Source: an uncultured Collinsella sp.
GTDB lineage: Bacteria; Actinomycetota; Coriobacteriia; Coriobacteriales; Coriobacteriaceae
Length of the DNA stretch: 6,935 nt
NCBI GenBank assembly: GCA_902388545.1
Contig: CABMPS010000104.1
Span: 1-6,935, forward strand
Direction: 5' to 3'
Shown in pieces: positions 1 to 5,527 of this stretch. Within the stretch, counting starts at the first letter, position 1. Each line of letters starts with the position of its first letter. The translations under genes and the position numbers were made by a program. Below the pieces are notes generated by a model. It had not been told where the DNA came from, did no database searches, and was given only the letters and a program-made list of their open reading frames with translations.

Positions 1-236
1 CGGTCGGCCACGGCGTGCCACTCGCGCGAGAGCTGCGGCACCACGCCCGCAAAGGCGATCGCGTCAACCGTATCGAGCGAGAGGCCGTACATCTTAAAGA
101 AACCCATCAGGCGCACGTGGATCTCGTCGGCGGTATAGGAGCGGTCGGTGGGCATACGCCACGACTGCACCAGCTCGTCTCCGTCAAACAGGCCCATGGC
201 CGTCTGCGTATTTCCCATATCGATAGCGAGCAGCAT
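1..236 (-). CDS. coaX: Type III pantothenate kinase, N-terminal part (cut by the window edge)
   Basis: This is the first enzyme of coenzyme A synthesis: it phosphorylates pantothenate to 4'-phosphopantothenate in the cytoplasm. The minus strand reads 78 codons from ATG at 236-234 and runs off the window at position 1. The protein opens MLLAIDMGNTQTAMGLFDGD, with the D-x-G-N-T phosphate-binding motif (residues 6-10) of ASKHA-fold CoaX kinases, followed by the family's DELVQSWR strand, the TADE segment (residues 35-38) and a GVVP motif (residues 64-67) matching the usual S-x-VVP. CoaX proteins are normally about 255 residues, so roughly two thirds is missing. A GGGAG ribosome-binding site (242-246) lies 5 nt before the ATG and fixes the start. 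The gene diverges from the tRNA gene downstream. No convincing promoter was found for it. Identification is confident. Confidence 0.93.
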   Translation of the reverse strand, partial: MLLAIDMGNTQTAMGLFDGDELVQSWRMPTDRSYTADEIHVRLMGFFKMYGLSLDTVDAIAFAGVVPQLSREWHAVAD

Positions 237-372
237 GTCTACTCCCGGTGTTGGCATAAAAGGACGCGCACCATTGTATACGTGCCGTCGACGGCGCTCG
301 GCTGCAATTCGTTTACGGTGATAGGGGCTGAGGGGTTTAAATATGAAGGAATTATGCTCTACGAGATTTTCC

Positions 373-401
373 TTGCCGTTTACCGAACTCCCGCGTAATA
401 T
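373..401 (+). promoter_or_regulatory. Sigma70-type promoter for the initiator tRNA gene
   Basis: The -35 element TTGCCG (373-378) and -10 element TAATAT (396-401) are separated by exactly 17 bp. The predicted transcription start near 408 would leave a leader of about 25 nt before the tRNA at 433. Both hexamers are close to consensus, as expected for a stable-RNA promoter. Confidence 0.75.
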
Positions 402-432
402 TCTTTCTTGCGCACATGAGGCGCCCAGACAT

Positions 433-509
433 TGCGGGGTGGAGCAGTCTGGTAGCTCGCCGGGCTCATAACCCGGAGGTCGTAGGTTCAAATCCTGCCC
501 CCGCGACCA
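433..509 (+). tRNA. Initiator tRNA-fMet, anticodon CAT, CCA encoded
   Basis: This tRNA carries formyl-methionine to the ribosomal P site at translation start. The cloverleaf folds fully: acceptor stem 433-439 with 499-505, D stem 442-445 with 455-458, anticodon stem 460-464 with 472-476 and anticodon CAT at 467-469, T stem 482-486 with 494-498, discriminator A506 and encoded CCA (507-509). Initiator marks distinguish it from elongator Met or Ile2 tRNA: three G-C pairs at the base of the anticodon stem (462-464 with 472-474), an A11-T24 pair in the D stem, and no Watson-Crick pair at 1-72. Here the 1-72 position is T-G rather than the C-A of E. coli. Confidence 0.97.
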
Positions 510-519
510 AGAACTTGCA

Positions 520-548
520 GCTCGTCGGCCTAGCCGGCGAGCTTTTTT
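520..548 (+). terminator. Intrinsic terminator of the tRNA-fMet gene
   Basis: GCTCGTCGGC (520-529) pairs with GCCGGCGAGC (533-542) over 10 bp with one G-T wobble and a 3-nt loop, followed by six T (543-548). It starts 10 nt after the tRNA CCA end. Confidence 0.9.
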
Positions 549-559
549 GTTATTCCGGG

Positions 560-581
560 ACCGTGTTTTCGGCACGGTTTT
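560..581 (+). terminator. Possible second, weaker terminator hairpin
   Basis: ACCGTG (560-565) pairs with CACGGT (573-578) around a 7-nt loop and runs into a short T stretch (578-581). It could back up the strong terminator just upstream. The stem is short and the T tract weak, so the call is tentative. Confidence 0.4.
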
Positions 582-594
582 CAACCTCTCAAAC

Positions 595-733
595 AAAATC
601 TCGATCTGTAACGCGTAGACCCGATTTGGACGGCTAGATGTTACAGATCGAGATTTTCCGGCAGCCGGCCCCCGTTTGTCTAAATCTGTAACACGAGGGA
701 TGGATTTTGCCGAGTAGCTGTTACAGATTGAGA
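595..733. repeat. Palindromic repeat array 1 (units A and B)
   Basis: Two long palindromes. Unit A pairs 595-612 (AAAATCTCGATCTGTAAC) perfectly over 18 bp with 640-657. Unit B pairs 679-692 with 720-733, 13 of 14 positions. In both, the sequence between the arms is exactly 27 nt, and the left arms end 80 bp apart. The linker contains CGGCAGCCGG (659-668). Each 27-nt loop has a small inner hairpin candidate, a GG/CC pair around a T-rich apex. The same family recurs at 2557-2860 beyond the next gene. The arms are nearly symmetrical, so no strand is assigned. The family is unnamed to my knowledge. It could be a REP/MITE-like element, a protein-binding array or transcribed stem-loops. Confidence 0.85.
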
Positions 734-841
734 TTTTGTTGTTGCTCTCCTTTATGAGTGAATCTTGACTCTTTTTATTATGTGAGGCGGACGGGCTATC
801 GATAATCACGGGCTGGATGGATTGACTTGTCGATTGATAGA

Positions 842-853
842 TTCCAATTGGAA
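842..853. promoter_or_regulatory. Perfect 12-bp palindrome, possible operator
   Basis: TTCCAATTGGAA is a perfect 12-bp dyad about 140 bp before the AlbA_2-type gene, in an otherwise empty AT-rich gap (738-990). It could bind a dimeric regulator. No promoter that I would defend was found next to it. A pair of GATTGA hexamers lies just upstream and CCTTAAC is repeated at 868-874 and 878-884 (10-bp spacing). Confidence 0.3.
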
Positions 854-978
854 GGAGCTGCGACGACCCTTAACGATCCTTAACTAGAAACAGTGACGTC
901 TTAAAAACAATAAAGGGGCCGCTATGTAGGGGCCGTCTATACGATGCCTTTGACTTACACTTCTTTATGGAGCCATGT

Positions 979-985
979 AAGGAGG
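979..985 (+). promoter_or_regulatory. Ribosome-binding site that selects the ATG at 991
   Basis: AAGGAGG is a near-perfect Shine-Dalgarno sequence 5 nt before the ATG at 991. The in-frame ATG at 967 would place this sequence inside the coding region and has no ribosome-binding site of its own, so 991 is preferred. Confidence 0.85.
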
Positions 986-990
986 CGGCA

Positions 991-2433
991 ATGCAGCAAC
1001 CCATCGCGACAAACGATGTGATTCTATTTTCCACTCTCAGGGAGAATCAGTACTTCGATCGAAAGAGCGCCCGCAAGGATGACAAGGAGATTGCGAAGCA
1101 TATTAGTGCATTCGCCAACTCGGCGGGAGGCAAGCTCGTTATCGGTATCGAGGATAATGGTGAGGTAACGGGCTTCAAGCGTAACGGCGCGCGCGACATT
1201 GAGAAATTCGAGCGCGCTGCGCTCACGACTTGCACGCCAACCCCTATTGTTCGCAAAGACCGAATCCCCGTGGTCAATTCTTCGGGCGAGGAGGACTTCG
1301 TTCTCGTTTTGGACATCGATGCCTCGACCAACCACTCTGTTGCTCGCGTGAGCGACGGCGAGGTTTTCTTGCGGCAGGACGACAAGAGCGTGAGGCTCAG
1401 CCGCGAACAGGTATTTGCCCTCGAGTACGATAAGGGGCAGAGAATCTTCGAGGACGAGCTTGTTGAGGATTCCTCCCTAGATGACGTGGACCATGAAGTG
1501 CTTGATCGCTACAAAGGGATTCTTGGAACCGAAGTTTCCGACGAGCAGGTCCTTAGAAGTCGTCGTTTTATGCGTGACGGAAAGCTGACCGTTGCTGGAG
1601 CCCTGCTATTCGCGCTGGATCCGTCCGCGATGATGCCACAGGCGCGAGTCCGTGTCCTGCGCTACGACGGCGTCAAAATGGAGACGGGCGAGCGTCTCAA
1701 CATCACGAAAGAACGAAGCTTCTGTGGGCCGCTGCCTAAGGTGATCCAAGACGCCTACGAACTCATCTCGAGCATGCTCCGCGAATTTCAGTTCCTGGGG
1801 CCCGACGGGAAATTCCAGACCGTGCCTGAGTATCCTGAGTTCGCCTGGTTCGAGGGCTTGGTCAACGCGGTGACACATCGCGACTACTCGTTCCGCGGCG
1901 ACTACATCCGGGTCTCGATGTTCGACGACCGTTTGGAAATCATCAGTCCAGGCGCGCTTCCCAATATCGTGACGCTCGACAACATGAGGACCACTCGTTA
2001 CTCGCGCAACCCACGCATCGCGCGCACGCTGGTTGAATTTGGTTGGGTTCGGGAGCTAAACGAGGGCGTCAAGCGCATTTATACCGAGATGCAAAACTCT
2101 CTGCTCAATGATCCGGTCTACACGGAACCTGATGGGGCAAGGGTTCAGCTAACGCTTGAGAACAATATCGTTGCCAGAACCGTAAGGAGAAGCGAGGCTC
2201 TCGAGGACAAGGTATCACCGGAGGTGATCGCCTCATTGGGGGAGTATGAGCTCGCCGCCGTCAGGTTGGCCTTTGCGAACGGAAGGGTGACAGCAAGGGA
2301 GCTTGCAGCGCACATCGGGAGAAATCGCCGCACAGCAAGCCGGGTGCTTGGTAAGTTAATTGAGGAAGACGGGCTGCTCGAATGGCACGGCTCATCCCAT
2401 AACGACCCAAAACAGTTCTACACGATAAGGTAA
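991..2433 (+). CDS. Schlafen AlbA_2 / GHKL-ATPase / winged-helix protein
   Basis: A 480-residue cytoplasmic protein of the class annotated as AlbA_2-domain ATP-binding protein or putative transcriptional regulator. Domains in order: AlbA_2 (Schlafen-type nucleic-acid binding) at about residues 12-140, with ENQYFDRKSA near 18-27, FANSAGGKLVIGIED at 41-55 and VFLRQDDKSVRLS at 125-137; a GHKL/RecG-C-terminal-like ATPase region at about 280-390, with the N-box EGLVNAVTHRDY at 288-299 (N292, H296, D298), DRLEIISPG at 313-321 and NEGVKRI at 357-363; and a C-terminal helix-turn-helix at about 415-480 (VTARELAAHIGRNRRTASRVL). Length and order fit full-length family members. Its job is unknown: regulators and defence-linked proteins share this architecture. 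Twelve arginines use AGA/AGG, none in the 2997-5027 gene, which suggests acquisition. It is flanked by two arrays of one palindrome family. Confidence 0.88.
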   Translation: MQQPIATNDVILFSTLRENQYFDRKSARKDDKEIAKHISAFANSAGGKLVIGIEDNGEVTGFKRNGARDIEKFERAALTTCTPTPIVRKDRIPVVNSSGEEDFVLVLDIDASTNHSVARVSDGEVFLRQDDKSVRLSREQVFALEYDKGQRIFEDELVEDSSLDDVDHEVLDRYKGILGTEVSDEQVLRSRRFMRDGKLTVAGALLFALDPSAMMPQARVRVLRYDGVKMETGERLNITKERSFCGPLPKVIQDAYELISSMLREFQFLGPDGKFQTVPEYPEFAWFEGLVNAVTHRDYSFRGDYIRVSMFDDRLEIISPGALPNIVTLDNMRTTRYSRNPRIARTLVEFGWVRELNEGVKRIYTEMQNSLLNDPVYTEPDGARVQLTLENNIVARTVRRSEALEDKVSPEVIASLGEYELAAVRLAFANGRVTARELAAHIGRNRRTASRVLGKLIEEDGLLEWHGSSHNDPKQFYTIR

Positions 2434-2448
2434 GGTGGTCGATCTATT

Positions 2449-2510
2449 TCGCACCTCTGTCGCAGTAATGTCGCACCTCTGTCGCAGTAATGTCGCACCT
2501 CTGTCGCAGT
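2449..2510. repeat. 22-bp tandem repeat, 2.8 perfect copies
   Basis: Copies at 2449-2470, 2471-2492 and 2493-2510 (last one incomplete) are identical. Each unit is made of two 11-bp halves, TCGCACCTCTG and TCGCAGTAATG, so TCGCA starts every 11 bp, at 2449, 2460, 2471, 2482, 2493 and 2504. It starts 15 bp after the stop of the AlbA_2-type gene. The helical phasing would suit cooperative protein binding along one DNA face. Replication slippage alone could also explain the perfect copies. Confidence 0.92.
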
Positions 2511-2556
2511 GGCTTCGATGACGCGTGGATATAGTCCCTCGGCAAATCTCAAACAA

Positions 2557-2860
2557 AATCTCAATCTGTAACGGGTAGGGGTCAAAAGCGGGCCTAGATG
2601 TTACGGATTGAGATTGTTGAGGATGGGCTGAGGGGAATGTCTTGATCTGTAACACGTGGGGCCGTTTTTGGCCGATAGATGTTACAGAACGAGATTTTTC
2701 GGCAGCCGGGCTCCGTTTATCTGAATCTGTGACACGAGGGACGGATTTTGCCGGGTAGCTGTTACAGATTTAGATGTTCTAGCGGGCCGGGTTGGTTTGT
2801 CTCGATCTGTAACAGGTGGAGGCCAAAAGTGGGCCTTACTGTTACAGATTGAGACAAACC
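2557..2860. repeat. Palindromic repeat array 2 (units C, D, B', E)
   Basis: Four palindromes of the same family as 595-733. Unit C pairs 2557-2572 with 2600-2615 (16 bp, one wobble). Unit D pairs 2640-2653 with 2681-2694 (one mismatch, one wobble). Unit B' pairs 2719-2733 with 2761-2775 (15 bp, two wobbles). Unit E pairs 2794-2813 with 2841-2860 (20 bp, one wobble). Every unit has exactly 27 nt between its arms, and the left arms end at 2572, 2653, 2733 and 2813, a pitch of 80-81 bp. B' and unit B share 25 of 27 loop bases and a CGGCAGCCGG linker. The array lies between the AlbA_2-type gene and the enoate-reductase-like gene. Any unit could form a strong stem-loop if transcribed. Confidence 0.88.
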
Positions 2861-2914
2861 GACGGGCCGCCCCGCCCCATCCACCTGCCGCTACCTGCTG
2901 TCTGCCGATTTCCG

Positions 2915-2944
2915 TTGCGCCACTGTGCTCCCATGCCATATCCT
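2915..2944 (+). promoter_or_regulatory. Candidate promoter of the enoate-reductase-like gene
   Basis: TTGCGC (2915-2920) and TATCCT (2939-2944) are separated by 18 bp, 53 bp before the start codon and 55 bp after the last palindrome. Each hexamer has two mismatches to consensus, so this is only the best candidate in the gap. Confidence 0.35.
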
Positions 2945-2996
2945 CTAGACAACTACGCGGCACCATCGCCGCCGCGCCTACAAGAGAGGAATATCC

Positions 2997-5027
2997 ATGA
3001 CCGCACCTGCATCCAAGCTGCTCCAGCCCATTACGGTTGGCCCCCTTGAGCTCAAGAACCGCATTATGTTCCCGCCGCTCACCACCGGCTACGAGGAGCG
3101 CGACGGTTCCATCGGCGAGCGCAGCCTGGCCTTTTACGAGCGTCTGGCCCGTGGCGGCGTGAGCTACATCGTCATCGGCGACGTCGCTCCCGTTATGACC
3201 GCGAGCCCCACGCCCAAGCTGGCGACCGATGCCCAGATCCCCACGTTTAAGGCGCTGGCCGACGCCGTCCACAAGCACGGCGCCAAGATCGCCCTGCAGC
3301 TGTTCCATCCCGAGTACGACGTGCCCGGCGTCGGCCGCATGGTCATGGGCTCCATGGCCGCCGCCAAGGCCGCGCAGGAGGCCAAGGCCGCCGGCGACGA
3401 GGAGACCTTCGCCGCCAAGATGGCCGAGTCCAACGAGATTCGCAAGCAGGCCTACGCCAAGCTGCACCACGACATGCAGCACTTTGTGAACGAGGCGAGC
3501 GTGGAGCAGCTCACCCAGATCAAGGAGGCCATCGCCGCCTCGGCCGCTCGCGCACAGCAGGCCGGGATCGACGCCATCGAGGTCCACGGCGACCGTCTGG
3601 TGGGCTCGCTGTGCTCGGCTATCCTCAACCAGCGCACCGACGAGTACGGCGGCTCGTTCGAGAACCGCGTTCGCTACGCGCTGGAGGTCGTCGCCGCCAT
3701 TAAGGAAGCCGCACCGGAGCTGATGGTGGAGTACAAGCTCCCCGTGATCATGGAGAACCCCGACGGCACGCCGCGCGGCAAGGGCGGCCTGCAGCCCGAT
3801 GAGGCCTGCGAGTTTGCCAAGCTGCTCGAGGGCGCGGGCATCGACATGATCCAGGTCGCGCAGGCCAACCACACCGGCAACATGGGAGACACCATTCCGC
3901 CCATGGGCGCCATGCCCTACAACTGGACGCTGCCGGTGGCCGAGCGCGTCAAGGCCCTGGTCTCCGTGCCGGTGGCAACCGTCGGCCGCGTTGTCTCGGT
4001 CGAGGCCGGTGAGAAGATTCTGGAAGACGGCGCGGCCGACATCATCGCCTACGGCCGCTCGCTCATGTGCGACCCCGACATTGCGCTGAAGGCCGCCACG
4101 GGTGAGCCCATCCGCGAGTGCCTCAACTGCAACAAGGGCTGCGTCGACGCGATTCAAAACCGCAAATACATCTCGTGCGTGCTCAATGCCGAGAACGGCG
4201 ACGAGGCGACCATCGCCATTAAGCCGGGCGAGGGCGACAAGAAGATCGCCGTGGTGGGCGGCGGTATTGCCGGCCTGGAGGCCGCGCGCGTGGCGGCCAA
4301 GCGCGGCTACGACGTGACCGTCTATGAGGCGAGCGATCATCTGGGCGGCCAGATTGTGCTGGCGGCCGCGCCTCCGCGCAAGGACGAGATCATGCGCTCG
4401 GTGGAGTATTACGAGAAGATTCTGCCCGGCCTGGGCGTAAAGGTTGAGCTCAACCATGCCGCTACGGCCGAGGACCTCAACGCCGCCGACGCCGCGATTG
4501 TGGCTGTGGGCGCGCACGACGTGGTCATCCCCGTTCCGGGCGCCGATTCGGACAAGGTCGTCTCGAGCTGGGACGTGCTGGCCGGCAAGGCGGAGCTCGC
4601 GGGCTGCGTCGCCGTTATCGGCGGCGGCCTGGTGGGCACCGAGACTGCCGAGTACCTGCTGCAGAACGGCTGCGAGGTGGCGATTGTCGAGATGCTCGAC
4701 AAGATTGCCGCAGGCGAGTCCGAGACCATTCTGCCGCTGATTATGAACGACTTTGCCGCCCACAACGTTGAGCAGCATGTTAAGACCCGCCTGACCGCCA
4801 TTACCGACGAGGGCGTGGAGGCCGTTCGCACCACCGAGGACGGCGCCGAGGAGCCGGTGAAGATCGCCTGCGATTACGTGGTGATGGCCGTGGGCTCCAA
4901 GGCCAACGGGTTTGACCTGGACGGCGTAACGGTGCCCGTGACCTGCGTGGGCGACTGCTCGGGCGAGCGCACCGCCGACATTGCGAGCGCCATTCGCACG
5001 GCATATCACGCGGCCAACGAGCTGTAG
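2997..5027 (+). CDS. NADH:flavin oxidoreductase / enoate reductase, BaiH/BaiCD- and FadH-like
   Basis: A 676-residue cytoplasmic flavoprotein of the 2,4-dienoyl-CoA reductase/enoate reductase family, which moves electrons from NAD(P)H through FAD and a [4Fe-4S] cluster to FMN and reduces activated C=C bonds. Residues 1-370 form the Old Yellow Enzyme-type TIM barrel (LKNRIMFPPLTT at 19-30; NQRTDEYGGSFENR at 211-224; AYGRSLMCDP at 351-360). Cys375, Cys378, Cys382 and Cys394 fit C-x2-C-x3-C-x11-C for the cluster. GGGIAG (421-426) with E444 binds FAD, and GGGLVG (542-547) binds the pyridine nucleotide. Length fits BaiH/BaiCD (about 640-660). Residues about 112-165 are an alanine-rich helical stretch not usual in the barrel, and HGDRLVG (197-203) replaces the common HGAHGYL. 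AGAGAGGA (2983-2990), 6 nt upstream, supports the start. It looks monocistronic. Substrate unknown: bile acids, enoates and isoflavones are all family precedents. Confidence 0.92.
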   Translation: MTAPASKLLQPITVGPLELKNRIMFPPLTTGYEERDGSIGERSLAFYERLARGGVSYIVIGDVAPVMTASPTPKLATDAQIPTFKALADAVHKHGAKIALQLFHPEYDVPGVGRMVMGSMAAAKAAQEAKAAGDEETFAAKMAESNEIRKQAYAKLHHDMQHFVNEASVEQLTQIKEAIAASAARAQQAGIDAIEVHGDRLVGSLCSAILNQRTDEYGGSFENRVRYALEVVAAIKEAAPELMVEYKLPVIMENPDGTPRGKGGLQPDEACEFAKLLEGAGIDMIQVAQANHTGNMGDTIPPMGAMPYNWTLPVAERVKALVSVPVATVGRVVSVEAGEKILEDGAADIIAYGRSLMCDPDIALKAATGEPIRECLNCNKGCVDAIQNRKYISCVLNAENGDEATIAIKPGEGDKKIAVVGGGIAGLEAARVAAKRGYDVTVYEASDHLGGQIVLAAAPPRKDEIMRSVEYYEKILPGLGVKVELNHAATAEDLNAADAAIVAVGAHDVVIPVPGADSDKVVSSWDVLAGKAELAGCVAVIGGGLVGTETAEYLLQNGCEVAIVEMLDKIAAGESETILPLIMNDFAAHNVEQHVKTRLTAITDEGVEAVRTTEDGAEEPVKIACDYVVMAVGSKANGFDLDGVTVPVTCVGDCSGERTADIASAIRTAYHAANEL

Positions 5028-5137
5028 TTGAACATCGCGGTCAGGCAGGGCGGTAGCACGGATCCGCCTCGCCCGGCTGTGTCCCTGCGCACATAGACCA
5101 TCAACCGGGGTAGGGGGCAGACTAGCTTAAACGTACC

Positions 5138-5187
5138 CTTAACCTCATCTTCACCTCAAATGAGGCTAAGATGAGGTTAAGATGAGG
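5138..5187. promoter_or_regulatory. Operator-like palindrome built from 11-bp repeats
   Basis: TTAACCTCATCTT (5139-5151) pairs perfectly with 5168-5180, and CCTCA (5154-5158) with TGAGG (5161-5165), leaving a 2-bp centre. Read as repeats, the top strand carries CTTAACCTCAT then CTTCACCTCAA (5138-5159) end to end. The bottom strand carries CTTAACCTCAT and CTTAGCCTCAT facing them, plus a further CCTCAT. The 11-bp head-to-tail spacing is typical of OmpR/PhoB-family response-regulator sites. If transcribed, the same bases form a strong stem-loop. No clear promoter or coding start lies beside it, so its target is unknown. Confidence 0.6.
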
Positions 5188-5208
5188 CAAAGTTTGAATG
5201 GACGTGCG

Positions 5209-5238
5209 AACCGTTGCGTGAACAATGCGCGCACGGTT
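5209..5238 (+). other. Stem-loop directly before the terminator
   Basis: AACCGT (5209-5214) pairs with ACGGTT (5233-5238), and GCG (5216-5218) with CGC (5228-5230) inside it. It ends 5 nt before the intrinsic terminator at 5244. Together the two hairpins look like the tail of a 3' untranslated region or of a short non-coding RNA; no start of such an RNA could be shown. Confidence 0.4.
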
Positions 5239-5243
5239 GAGCG

Positions 5244-5279
5244 GGCGGGGAGTGCCGTATCGGTGCTCCCCGCCTTTTT
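5244..5279 (+). terminator. Strong intrinsic terminator
   Basis: A 14-bp stem (5244-5257 with 5261-5274, two G-T wobbles) with a 3-nt loop is followed by five T. It lies 216 bp past the stop of the enoate-reductase-like gene and no coding region lies between, so it ends either that gene's long 3' untranslated region or a separate short transcript. Confidence 0.9.
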
Positions 5280-5310
5280 GCCAATGAGGATGCTCTGACC
5301 AGCGTGTTCA

Positions 5311-5391
5311 GAAAATCCGAATCTTGAGCGACCGAAAATCCGAATCCTCAGAACATGAAAATCCGAATTGCTGACACCCGAAAATCCGAAT
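5311..5391 (+). repeat. Four 12-bp direct repeats with exact 23-bp spacing (iteron-like)
   Basis: GAAAATCCGAAT occurs unchanged at 5311-5322, 5334-5345, 5357-5368 and 5380-5391. The three 11-bp spacers between them differ from each other. Identical boxes with unrelated spacers at a fixed pitch of about two helical turns point to binding by a protein at each box rather than recent tandem duplication. The arrangement resembles replication iterons or regulator arrays, but no replication or transposition gene is in the window. Confidence 0.93.
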
Positions 5392-5405
5392 TTGATGCAA
5401 GGGGA

Positions 5406-5471
5406 TTGGTACAAGGGGGTCAGGTTTGTTTGCACCATGTTGGCGCGAAGTAACCTGACCACTTGCACCAA
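5406..5471. repeat. 66-bp imperfect inverted repeat
   Basis: TTGGTACAAG (5406-5415) followed by GGTCAGGTT (5418-5426) is mirrored by AACCTGACC (5452-5460) followed by CTTGCACCAA (5462-5471), with one mismatch and a small bulge. The inner part is also partly complementary (7 of 11 positions across 5427-5437 and 5441-5451) around a 3-nt centre. The whole could fold into one long hairpin, like a REP-type element or transposon end. No transposase is encoded here. It sits 14 bp after the 23-bp-pitch repeats and may belong with them. Confidence 0.8.
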
Positions 5472-5527
5472 GGGTTTGACTTTTAAGACATCATTAAGGC
5501 TTGCGTTGTGGAGCAAACCGCAGGTCA

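Noticed and set aside
284..295. 12-bp palindrome GCCGTCGACGGC as an operator between coaX and the tRNA
   Set aside because: It is GC-rich and contains a SalI-type core; a single such dyad is plausible by chance in this genome and no promoter overlaps it clearly.
595..733. CRISPR array
   Set aside because: The spacing is regular but the units are long palindromes with 27-nt centres that resemble each other in pattern, one pair is nearly identical, and no cas gene is present.
915..935. GGGGCCG repeat/hairpin before the AlbA_2-type gene
   Set aside because: Two GGGGCCG copies 14 bp apart give only a 4-bp self-pairing GGCC stem and no T tract; too weak to call.
967..990. Upstream ATG at 967 as start of the AlbA_2-type gene
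   Set aside because: It would put the near-perfect AAGGAGG inside the coding region and has no ribosome-binding site of its own.
433..2996. Integrative element using the tRNA-fMet 3' end as attachment site
   Set aside because: No second copy of the tRNA 3' end was found in the window and no integrase gene is present; codon bias alone is not enough.
2682..5009. Long open frame on the minus strand (775 codons)
   Set aside because: It is the antisense shadow of the GC-rich oxidoreductase gene: low-complexity His/Ala/Gly/Leu composition, no domain, and it extends into the repeat array.
5049..5068. Terminator directly after the oxidoreductase stop
   Set aside because: GGCGG/CCGCC can pair but the stem is only 5 bp with a 10-nt loop and no T tract follows.
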